A stretch of 7,885 nucleotides of DNA from positions 1 through 7,885 of the forward strand of contig JALNWR010000117.1 of NCBI GenBank assembly GCA_023230795.1. Direction: 5' to 3'. A program made the translations under genes and the position numbers. Within the stretch, counting starts at the first letter, position 1; every line of letters starts with the position of its first letter. The DNA comes from Candidatus Cloacimonadota bacterium (lineage in GTDB: Bacteria > Cloacimonadota > Cloacimonadia > Cloacimonadales > Cloacimonadaceae). The notes beneath the pieces were generated by a model that worked only from the letters and a program-made list of their open reading frames with translations, did not search any database and was not told the DNA's origin. This document shows, piece by piece, positions 1 to 6,014 of this stretch.

Positions 1-2640
1 CCTGGCGGCATCTTCATCCGTCCTATAGATCAGATTTCCGAAGAAGACCGCATCCTCATCCAGTCTGTTGCCCGCGTAATCATCTCAGACGCATCAGGTT
101 CTCTATCTGAACAGATAGATGGCCGCAGACTGCCGGAGATTGAGATACCTCCTCTGGCTCCCTCGCGAAGCAAACGTCTCAAATCCATGCCTGTTACAGC
201 TATGCCTCGCTTTGATCTTCTCTTTTTCAACGGGCTGGGCGGATTCACCGAGGATGGCCGCGAATATGTGATCACCACCACTGACGATCAGCGCACGCCT
301 GCTCCCTGGGTGAATATCCTGGCAAACCCGAATTTTGGCACGGTAGTTTCCGAGAGCGGGCTGTCCTACACCTGGGCCGAAAATGCCCACCAATTCCGCT
401 TGACCCCCTGGAACAACGATCCCGTGAGCGACAACCGGGGCGAGGCCTTTTATCTGCGCGATGAAGAGCGGGGCAACTACTGGTCTCCCACTCCTCTGCC
501 CTGCCGCGGAACCACTCCCTACGTCACCCGTCACGGCTTTGGCTATACCGTATTTGAACATACCGAACACGCCATCCGCACCGAGGTCTGGGTCTATGTG
601 GCTATAGACGCCTCGGTAAAATTTGTCGTGATCAAAATCTTCAACGAATCAAACCGGCCCAGACAGCTTTCTGCCACCGGATTTGCAGAATGGGTACTGG
701 GTGATCTTCCCTCCACATCGAGCATGCATGTGATTACCGAAGTGGATCAAGCCAGCGGTGCGATCCTGGCCCGAAATTCATATAATAAAGAATTTGAAGA
801 CAGAACCGCATTCTTTGACGTGGACGATAGCGGTTTCCCCGGAAAAGATACCTCCCGCTCGGTAACTTGTGACCGGGCTGAGTTTTTGGGACGCAACGGC
901 CGTTTGGAAGAGCCGGCTGCGATGTCCAGAAGCCGCCTTTCCGGAAAGATGGGCGCAGCGCTGGACCCCTGCACGGCTATCCAGCTTAATTTCACCCTGG
1001 AACCGGATGAACCTCGTGAGATCATCTTCCGTATGGGACTGGGCAGAAATGCCAAGGATGCCTCCAGGCTTGCCAAACGCTTCAAAGGCTCAAATGCTGC
1101 GCGTGACGCCCTGGAAAAGGTATGGGAACACTGGAATCATACCCTGGGTGCAGTGAACGTCGAGACCCCGGATCAGGCGCTGAACGTGCTGGCCAATGGC
1201 TGGCTGATGTATCAAAACATAGCTTCCCGCCTCTGGGGACGCTCCGGCTTCTATCAATCCGGCGGTGCTTTTGGTTTCCGTGACCAATTGCAGGATGTTC
1301 TGGCTCTGATGTTTGCCAGAGCGGATATCGCCCGCGAACAGTTACTGGCCAGCGCCAGTCAGCAATTCGTCGAAGGTGACGTCCTGCACTGGTGGCATCC
1401 GCCCTCAGGACGGGGAGTGCGCACCCGCTGTTCAGACGATTTACTCTGGCTTCCTTTTGTTACTGCCCACTATGTGCTTACTACAGGCGACACCGGAGTG
1501 CTGGATGAATCCCTTCATTTCCTGGAGGGACGTGCTGTGAATGCCGATGAAGATTCCTATTATGACCTTCCCGAAAGGTCTCGGGGAAAAGCCCCCTTGT
1601 ATGAGCACTGCGTTCGCGCCATCCAGATCAGTCTGCGCTTTGGCGAAAATGGTTTACCCCTGATGGGCTCCGGAGATTGGAATGATGGCATGAACCTGGT
1701 AGGCTTCGGCGGAAAAGGCGAAAGCGTTTGGCTGGGATTCTTTTTATACGATGTTCTGGTTCGCTTTGCCGAGATAGCCAGGATTTATCAGGATGATACC
1801 TTTGCCGAGCTCTGCCTGCAAGAAGCCGGGACTCTGCGCGAGAATCTGAACAAAAACGGCTGGGATGATCAGTGGTATCGTCGCGCTTATTTTGATGATG
1901 GCACCCCGCTGGGCTCTGCTTCCAATGACGAATGTCAGATCGATTCCATCTCTCAAAGCTGGTCTGTGCTTTCCGGAGCAGGAGAGCCTGAGAAGTCTTT
2001 GATGGCCATGAATTCCCTGGATCAGCATCTGGTACGCAGAGACCTCAGCCTCATCCAACTCCTGGACCCACCTTTTGATAAATCGGCCATGAATCCCGGT
2101 TATATCAAAGGCTACGTCCCCGGAGTGCGCGAAAATGGCGGCCAATACACCCACGCCGCTGTGTGGACTGCCATGGCCTATGCAAAATTGGAAGACAATC
2201 AGAAGACCTGGGAACTCTTTAAGCTCATCAATCCCGTAAATCATAGCAGAAATCCGCAAGAAACCCAGACCTATATGGTGGAGCCTTACGTGATGGCTGC
2301 CGATGTCTATGCTGTGTCGCCTCATGGCGGACGCGGAGGTTGGACCTGGTACACCGGCTCAGCCGCCTGGATGTACAGGCTGATCATGGAATCCCTGCTG
2401 GGAATGAGGCTCGAAGTGGATAAATTGTATATAGAACCATGCCTGCCGGAAGATTGGACTGAGTTCAAGCTGCATTACCGCTATCGTGGAACGGTCTATC
2501 ACCTCACGGTCTCCCAGAAACCGGATGAATCAGGACATATGCGGATAAAAGTGGATGGAACCGAGCAAGCCGAGCAGTTCATCCAGCTCATAGACGACCA
2601 TATAGAACACTACGTGGATATTGTCATTCCCGTGAACTAA
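1..2640 (+). CDS. Cyclic beta-1,2-glucan synthase (NdvB/CGS family), C-terminal part with GH94 phosphorylase-like domain; 5' end outside window
   Basis: The frame is open from base 1 to the TAA at 2638-2640 (879 residues visible), and the ATG at 187 has no ribosome site before it, so the gene starts upstream of the window. The first ~45 residues (GGIFIRPIDQISEEDR, then QSVARVII) resemble the linker before GH94 in cyclic beta-1,2-glucan synthases. The GH94 part shows LGRNG, then SGDWNDGMN, whose second Asp (codon 1684-1686) is the expected general acid. It also shows YTHAAVW (His codon 2152-2154) and WYTGSAAW (Thr-Gly at 2353-2358), which fit the family's phosphate-contacting residues. In known CGS proteins an N-terminal membrane GT84 module makes the glucan and the GH94 module trims chain length by phosphorolysis before cyclisation; the product goes to the periplasm. 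The missing N-terminus decides the matter: without GT84 this could instead be a 1,2-beta-oligoglucan phosphorylase or related GH94 enzyme. GH94 is secure; the CGS assignment is likely. Confidence 0.82.
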   Translation, partial: PGGIFIRPIDQISEEDRILIQSVARVIISDASGSLSEQIDGRRLPEIEIPPLAPSRSKRLKSMPVTAMPRFDLLFFNGLGGFTEDGREYVITTTDDQRTPAPWVNILANPNFGTVVSESGLSYTWAENAHQFRLTPWNNDPVSDNRGEAFYLRDEERGNYWSPTPLPCRGTTPYVTRHGFGYTVFEHTEHAIRTEVWVYVAIDASVKFVVIKIFNESNRPRQLSATGFAEWVLGDLPSTSSMHVITEVDQASGAILARNSYNKEFEDRTAFFDVDDSGFPGKDTSRSVTCDRAEFLGRNGRLEEPAAMSRSRLSGKMGAALDPCTAIQLNFTLEPDEPREIIFRMGLGRNAKDASRLAKRFKGSNAARDALEKVWEHWNHTLGAVNVETPDQALNVLANGWLMYQNIASRLWGRSGFYQSGGAFGFRDQLQDVLALMFARADIAREQLLASASQQFVEGDVLHWWHPPSGRGVRTRCSDDLLWLPFVTAHYVLTTGDTGVLDESLHFLEGRAVNADEDSYYDLPERSRGKAPLYEHCVRAIQISLRFGENGLPLMGSGDWNDGMNLVGFGGKGESVWLGFFLYDVLVRFAEIARIYQDDTFAELCLQEAGTLRENLNKNGWDDQWYRRAYFDDGTPLGSASNDECQIDSISQSWSVLSGAGEPEKSLMAMNSLDQHLVRRDLSLIQLLDPPFDKSAMNPGYIKGYVPGVRENGGQYTHAAVWTAMAYAKLEDNQKTWELFKLINPVNHSRNPQETQTYMVEPYVMAADVYAVSPHGGRGGWTWYTGSAAWMYRLIMESLLGMRLEVDKLYIEPCLPEDWTEFKLHYRYRGTVYHLTVSQKPDESGHMRIKVDGTEQAEQFIQLIDDHIEHYVDIVIPVN

Positions 2641-2668
2641 GATTTATGATGCTCTCACAAAACATCAA

Positions 2669-2674
2669 TATAAT
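2669..2674 (+). promoter_or_regulatory. Candidate -10 element (perfect TATAAT) for the lipoprotein-ruvX-mltG operon
   Basis: TATAAT lies 29 bp after the glucan synthase stop codon. The best -35 match is poor (TTATGA at 2644-2649, spacing 19). Transcription would start near 2681 and give a leader of about 66 nt that contains the SD-masking inverted repeat at 2701-2731. This is assigned by sequence match only. Confidence 0.4.
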
Positions 2675-2700
2675 AGATTAGCCTTTGCCCGCTGTCTGTT

Positions 2701-2731
2701 TCCCCTTTTTACTTGACACATTTTAAGGGGA
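2701..2731 (+). promoter_or_regulatory. Inverted repeat TCCCCTT / AAGGGGA overlapping the Shine-Dalgarno of the first lipoprotein gene
   Basis: Arms at 2701-2707 and 2725-2731 are perfect 7-bp complements separated by 17 nt. The right arm contains the purine-rich AAGGGGAG that is the only plausible SD for the ATG at 2747 (spacing about 14 nt, rather long). In RNA the arms would pair and hide the SD. In DNA the repeat is centred on a consensus TTGACA (2713-2718), so an operator around a -35 box is the other reading; the best -10 for that box is TAGGCT (2735-2740, spacing 16), which would place the start of transcription at about the ATG itself. Confidence 0.4.
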
Positions 2732-2746
2732 GATTAGGCTGTTCTT

Positions 2747-3304
2747 ATGAGAAGAATTGCGTTGATAATCCTGGTGTTAATCACCCTGTTTTCCTGTGAG
2801 GTCTTTGATCTGCGGGATTCACAGCTTCCCACTGTGGAGGCTGAGTGGAATGATTTTGCCACAAATCTGGAACTTGCTTTGCAAAATCTGAAATACGCCT
2901 ATGAGGATTCGCGCAATGCTATCAATTATTCCCGGATATTTTATCCCGACTTCCGCTTTTATTTTGCCCCTCAGGATATCACTGATTTCAGCACGGACGC
3001 ATACTGGCTTAGCACTCACGAGCAAGATATGCTGCTCAATCTGCATACGCGCTACAGCAAGATAAACGTGAGCCTGGAGCCTCTGAGCACCGCAGATGAA
3101 ATCTCTGCCAGTGAAGCCAAGCTATACCGTTCTTATCAGCTGATCGCAAAGGCGGCAGATAGCCAGGAACAAGACATTATAGTGCACGGCAATCTGGAAT
3201 TGCATTACCGGAAGCAATACGGATATTGGTATATATATCGCTGGTACGACTACCGCTTACCCGATGGTCACACCTGGGGGAGGTTGAAGCATGAGAATAG
3301 TTAG
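2747..3304 (+). CDS. Small outer-envelope lipoprotein, NTF2/SnoaL-like fold (tandem copy 1), function unknown
   Basis: The 185-residue product begins with MRR, a hydrophobic stretch (residues 4-14) and a lipobox LFSC ending at Cys17, so it should be lipidated and anchored facing the periplasm. The mature part runs from a helix (about 36-62, with LELALQNLKYAYEDSRN) to a YPDFRFYFAP strand, an aromatic segment (DAYWLSTHEQDML) and C-terminal strands ending WYIYRWYDYR. This helix-then-strands order, ending in W-I-x-x-W, suits the NTF2/SnoaL-like superfamily. I see no conserved catalytic set, so a binding or structural role is as likely as an enzymatic one. Its tail overlaps the next gene by 14 nt, and that neighbour has the same layout, so the two look like diverged duplicates. 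The lipoprotein call is firm; the fold is inferred from pattern only. Confidence 0.75.
   Translation: MRRIALIILVLITLFSCEVFDLRDSQLPTVEAEWNDFATNLELALQNLKYAYEDSRNAINYSRIFYPDFRFYFAPQDITDFSTDAYWLSTHEQDMLLNLHTRYSKINVSLEPLSTADEISASEAKLYRSYQLIAKAADSQEQDIIVHGNLELHYRKQYGYWYIYRWYDYRLPDGHTWGRLKHENS
3276..3283 (+). promoter_or_regulatory. Strong ribosome binding site GGGGGAGG inside the end of the upstream gene
   Basis: The purine run ends 7 nt before the ATG at 3291 and sits within the last codons of the preceding lipoprotein gene. It fixes the start of the second lipoprotein. With the 14-nt overlap it suggests that copy 2 can be initiated efficiently in its own right, in contrast to copy 1 with its distant, maskable SD. 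Confidence 0.7.
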
Positions 3305-3866
3305 ATATCTGCCTCTACTGCTGATGCTGACCATATTTGGCTGCGAGAATCCATTCAGACCAAAACTCCTGGACTCCTCCACTTCGCTGGTCAATAGCCG
3401 CAGCCCGGAAGAGCTCTTGCAGAATCTGGAAAAGTCCTATCGTGAGAAAAACATCAATGTCTTCCGTCAATTGTTGCACGAAGATTACCGCTTTGAGCTG
3501 CTCTCCAGCGAATATTCTCAGATCGGCATCGATATGGATGGCGATGGACTGCGCGATTCCTGGTGGGGTTACGATCAGGAAATAGAGCTTACCCGCAATA
3601 TGTTTGAACGCGGCTCCAGTGATGGCACTTTACCGGTGGCAGATGAGATTGAGCTGCGCCTGCAGATACCTCCCCAGGAAGTTTGGGAGACCGATGCTAC
3701 CGAGGGGCGGGAGACCTGGATAGTGATTCCCTGCTATTTTGATCTGATCCTCAGTTACGCTTCTTCAAACAGCATCTATATGGCCAATGGCACGGCAAGA
3801 TTTTACTTAGTTCAGGAAGCCGGAAACTGGCAGATCATCATCTGGAGGGACGAATCGAATCTATGA
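3291..3866 (+). CDS. Small outer-envelope lipoprotein, NTF2/SnoaL-like fold with Ca-loop-like insertion (tandem copy 2), function unknown
   Basis: The 191-residue product has a signal peptide (MRIVRYLPLLLMLT) and lipobox IFGC ending at Cys18. The mature region has the same order as the upstream protein: helix with SYREKNINVFRQLL (about 49-62), then HEDYRFEL, a W/D-rich segment, a methionine/phenylalanine helix (ELTRNMFERG), and strands ending NWQIIIWRDE. This gives good support for an NTF2-like fold and for common descent with copy 1. Between the first helix-strand unit and the WWGYDQE segment it carries DMDGDGLRD (residues 81-89), an EF-hand/dockerin-like acidic loop that copy 1 lacks. The stop overlaps ruvX as ATGA. 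No enzyme motif is visible. Its position in a coupled operon with mltG hints at an envelope role, but that is inference. Confidence 0.75.
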   Translation: MRIVRYLPLLLMLTIFGCENPFRPKLLDSSTSLVNSRSPEELLQNLEKSYREKNINVFRQLLHEDYRFELLSSEYSQIGIDMDGDGLRDSWWGYDQEIELTRNMFERGSSDGTLPVADEIELRLQIPPQEVWETDATEGRETWIVIPCYFDLILSYASSNSIYMANGTARFYLVQEAGNWQIIIWRDESNL

Positions 3867-4279
3867 CTTCCCGCATCATGGCGATAGACTATGGTACAAA
3901 GCGGGTCGGCATTGCCTTCAGCGATCCTCTGGGAATGTTTGCCACGCCGCATTCGGTATTGGAAAACTCCGGTTTTGATGTCCTGCTTTCGCAAATCAAG
4001 AAGCTGATCAAAGAGCAGAGCGTGAACCTGATCCTGGTAGGCATGCCCTACGCCATCGATGGCAGATTTACGCCTAAGACGACTGAAACTCAAGACTTTA
4101 TGAAGAAGCTGCAAGCGGCGTTATCTACGCAGGTGATCGCCTATGATGAGCGTTATAGCTCCTGCGAAGCCGAGGAAGAGCTCAAAAAGATGGGGAAAAC
4201 CTGGCAAGAGGCCCGCAAGATGGTGGATGCAATGGCCGCTACCATGATCTTAAGAAGCTATTTGGAAAATCAATGCTAA
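3863..4279 (+). CDS. ruvX: RuvX/YqgF family RNase H-fold nuclease (putative Holliday junction resolvase / pre-16S rRNA nuclease)
   Basis: The 138-residue length is normal for the family. The diagnostic start is IMAIDYGTKRVGIAFSDP (Asp9), followed by NLILVGMPYAIDG (residues 55-67), YDERYSS with Asp95-Glu96, and KMVDAMAATMILRSYL with Asp122. These give the three acidic positions expected of the RNase H-like active site. In Escherichia coli the protein is cytoplasmic and takes part in maturing the 5' end of 16S rRNA; in other bacteria it cleaves branched DNA. Both roles are described for the family and the sequence does not choose between them. The start is set by the ATGA overlap with the lipoprotein gene; a GGAGG at 3846-3850 is rather far away, so translation probably depends on coupling. 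The gene overlaps mltG by 7 nt. The ruvX-mltG pair recurs in other bacteria, such as the yrrK-yrrL region of Bacillus. Confidence 0.93.
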   Translation: MTSRIMAIDYGTKRVGIAFSDPLGMFATPHSVLENSGFDVLLSQIKKLIKEQSVNLILVGMPYAIDGRFTPKTTETQDFMKKLQAALSTQVIAYDERYSSCEAEEELKKMGKTWQEARKMVDAMAATMILRSYLENQC

Positions 4280-5262
4280 ATAAATGGAATTACCTGATCA
4301 TCTTTCTGATCGCAGTGATGCTGATCTTTTCCGGCTTTGCCGCTTACAATGTTTTTCAGATGAAGGACTCCCGGGAAAAGGTGGTAAGAGTGCAAAAAGG
4401 AGATAGTGCTGCCACTATCGGACAGCGGCTGCAAGAGGCCGGAATAGTGAAAAGAGCCAGTACCTTCCGCCTGCTGGCCAAGCTCAGGGGAGCAGACCGG
4501 CAGCTCAAGCCCGGCACCTATACCTTTGGCGGACATACCAATCTCTGGAATACCGTCTCCCGCCTGCAAGATGGATTATCAGAGACCATCCGGCTCACAT
4601 TTCCCGAGGGGCTGTCCATGTATCGTAGTTTCAAGATCATCTCAGCCAGCGGCCTGGCAGAGCTTGACAGTCTCACCGCTGCGGCTACGGATACCTCACT
4701 GGTGCATAGATTCACCGGCATGCCACTTAGCAGCCTCGAAGGCTTCCTGTATCCGGAAACCTATATTTTCCCGGTGCCCTGCAGCAGCGATAGCATCCTG
4801 GCAATCATGACCAATGAATTCTTTCGTAAGTTGAACTATCAGGGTATAAACATCAATGATATTCCCGATTTTTACGACAAACTGATTCTGGCCTCGATAG
4901 TAGAAAAAGAAGCAGGAGACGATAGCGAACGCGCCACTGTGGCAGGGGTATTTGTGCGGCGTTTACGCTTGGGCATGGCCTTACAGAGCTGTCCCACGGT
5001 GGATTATATCCTGGAGCGGCAGGGAATCAAACGCGAAGTTTTGACCAATGCAGATACCGAAATCCCCTCGCCGTATAATACATATCAAAATCCGGGCCTG
5101 CCACCCACCCCGATCTCAAATCCCAGAGTAGAATCGATCCTTGCTGCACTCAATCCCCTGGATCAGGGATACCTGTATTTCTTCGCCGATCGCCGGGGTA
5201 AAAACGTCTTCAGCAGCAGCTATCAAGAACATCAACGTTTGCAAAGGCAAATGAGGTTGTGA
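4273..5262 (+). CDS. mltG: Endolytic murein transglycosylase MltG (YceG-like)
   Basis: The 329-residue product has one N-terminal membrane anchor (about 7-27), a LysM-like region (VRVQKGDSAATIGQRLQEAG, about 38-57), and the YceG catalytic domain. Signature pieces are LSSLEGFLYPETYIFP (152-167), ILASIVEKEAGD (205-216, carrying the catalytic Glu at 211 or 213), LQSCPTVDYIL (237-247), SPYNTY (266-271) and GLPPTPISNP (275-284). MltG cuts nascent peptidoglycan strands inside the chain at the periplasmic face of the inner membrane and is thought to set strand length as a terminator of glycan polymerisation. All family hallmarks are present and the length is typical. The start overlaps ruvX by 7 nt with only a weak upstream GGA, so translation is likely coupled. 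It is the last gene of the operon; no clear hairpin-T-run terminator follows. Confidence 0.95.
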   Translation: MLNKWNYLIIFLIAVMLIFSGFAAYNVFQMKDSREKVVRVQKGDSAATIGQRLQEAGIVKRASTFRLLAKLRGADRQLKPGTYTFGGHTNLWNTVSRLQDGLSETIRLTFPEGLSMYRSFKIISASGLAELDSLTAAATDTSLVHRFTGMPLSSLEGFLYPETYIFPVPCSSDSILAIMTNEFFRKLNYQGININDIPDFYDKLILASIVEKEAGDDSERATVAGVFVRRLRLGMALQSCPTVDYILERQGIKREVLTNADTEIPSPYNTYQNPGLPPTPISNPRVESILAALNPLDQGYLYFFADRRGKNVFSSSYQEHQRLQRQMRL

Positions 5263-5298
5263 AGTTTTTTGCTTGACAATGAAAGCTATATGTGCGCA

Positions 5299-5327
5299 TT
5301 GGTCAGAGACTAAGAGTTCTATTTAAT
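5299..5327 (+). promoter_or_regulatory. Candidate sigma-70-like promoter for the LPP20-like lipoprotein gene
   Basis: TTGGTC (5299-5304) and TTTAAT (5322-5327) are separated by 17 nt, which is the ideal spacing. The -10 matches five of six consensus bases and the -35 keeps the TTG. Transcription would begin near 5334, giving a leader of about 46 nt that contains the palindrome at 5355-5369. A better -35 match at 5273-5278 (TTGACA) lacks a partner -10 at proper spacing. Confidence 0.35.
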
Positions 5328-5354
5328 TATAGATTGCCCAAATTCAAAAAAAAG

Positions 5355-5369
5355 ATACGCTAAGCGTAT
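5355..5369 (+). promoter_or_regulatory. Perfect 7-1-7 palindrome directly abutting the Shine-Dalgarno
   Basis: ATACGCT, a single A, then AGCGTAT. The last base touches the GGAGG at 5370-5374. In RNA it can fold as a 6-bp stem with a 3-nt loop stacked against the SD; in DNA its symmetry suits a dimeric repressor site just downstream of the candidate promoter. The sequence alone cannot decide which. Confidence 0.5.
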
Positions 5370-5374
5370 GGAGG
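5370..5374 (+). promoter_or_regulatory. Ribosome binding site GGAGG that sets a GTG start at 5380
   Basis: GGAGG is followed by AAAAA and then GTG (5380-5382), a 5-nt spacing. The in-frame ATG at 5368 shares its G with this GGAGG and has no SD of its own at a usable distance, so it is probably not the start codon. Confidence 0.75.
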
Positions 5375-5379
5375 AAAAA

Positions 5380-5940
5380 GTGAAAAAAGTCCTTTTTGCC
5401 GTGATACTCGTGAGCCTGACTCTGATGATTCTTGGCTGCGGTTCAAACAAAAACAAGGTTAAGCCCGACGGAGACCTGGTCTATCGCCCCGCTTGGTGGA
5501 GTGAACAAAACGATCCCGATTATGTTTGCACTTATGGTCAGAGTGCAAACATGAGTGAAAACGCTTCCCTCACTGCTGCGCGGAGCATTGCCATGTCCAA
5601 TGCCGCTCAATATGTGCAGACAAACGTGGAAAGCATGATGAAATACTATCTGGAAGAAGCCGGAGTAGTGGACCCGGGATTACTTAGCCTTACTTCAAAC
5701 ATCATTAAAACCTCCGCAAAAACCGAATTTTCGGGAGCTATCATCGGTAAAAATGAAACCCGCAGGGTAGATGAAGGCAATGGCCCCAGATTCAAAACCT
5801 GGATTCAGATGAAAATTCCCAAAGAACAGATCAATAAATCGGTCTGGCAAAACGTTCGCAATGAAGAGGCTCTTTACAACCAATTCAAAGCTTCACAAGC
5901 CTTCCAGGAGCTGGATGAGCAGATGAAGAAATACGAATAG
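5380..5940 (+). CDS. LPP20-like lipoprotein, function unknown
   Basis: With the GTG start the product is 186 residues and begins with an ideal lipoprotein signal: KK, a hydrophobic core (VLFAVILVSLTLM) and lipobox ILGC ending at Cys20. After a Lys/Asn-rich linker comes RPAWWSEQNDPDYVCTYGQS, then an Ala-rich helix (SLTAARSIAMSNAAQYVQ, about 63-80) and strands with TWIQMKIPKEQI (about 140-151). This order (P-x-W, a Y-x-Y/TYG-type strand, A-x-x-x-A-R helix, late strand pair) resembles the LPP20 lipoprotein domain first named from Helicobacter pylori. It ends in a charged helix (FQELDEQMKKYE). It is probably an outer-membrane-anchored periplasmic protein. Family members often have no known biochemical activity, so I assign none. 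The gene stands alone between its own promoter candidate and a convergent gene. Confidence 0.75.
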   Translation: MKKVLFAVILVSLTLMILGCGSNKNKVKPDGDLVYRPAWWSEQNDPDYVCTYGQSANMSENASLTAARSIAMSNAAQYVQTNVESMMKYYLEEAGVVDPGLLSLTSNIIKTSAKTEFSGAIIGKNETRRVDEGNGPRFKTWIQMKIPKEQINKSVWQNVRNEEALYNQFKASQAFQELDEQMKKYE

Positions 5941-5961
5941 TAAAGCTTATACTATAGGCGC

Positions 5962-5990
5962 AGATTGGCAGTCCTCCGGATTGCCAATCT
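5962..5990. terminator. Stem-loop between convergent genes, possible bidirectional terminator
   Basis: AGATTGGCA (5962-5970) and TGCCAATCT (5982-5990) form a perfect 9-bp stem with an 11-nt loop. It sits in the 74-bp gap between the lipoprotein stop and the diguanylate cyclase stop, where a shared terminator is expected. Neither side carries a T run, so classical intrinsic termination is doubtful; it may instead protect 3' ends or block read-through. Confidence 0.5.
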
Positions 5991-6014
5991 ATGCTTCATA
6001 CCTTCGTCTAAGCT

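Noticed and set aside
103..570. A 155-codon minus-strand frame near the left edge
   Set aside because: It is antisense to the open, family-like reading of the glucan synthase and shows no motif of its own.
1744..2325. A 193-codon open frame on the minus strand inside the glucan synthase gene
   Set aside because: It lies wholly antisense to strongly conserved GH94 sequence, its translation has no recognisable domain, and no ribosome site fixes a start. It is a by-product of codon bias.
5273..5278. TTGACA as the main -35 box of the LPP20-like gene
   Set aside because: No acceptable -10 hexamer occurs 15-19 bp downstream; the TTGGTC/TTTAAT pair with 17-bp spacing fits better. It is kept only as a shared-motif observation.
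5368..5370. ATG as start of the LPP20-like lipoprotein
   Set aside because: It overlaps the GGAGG that serves the GTG at 5380, and the GTG start gives a standard KK-hydrophobic-lipobox signal peptide.
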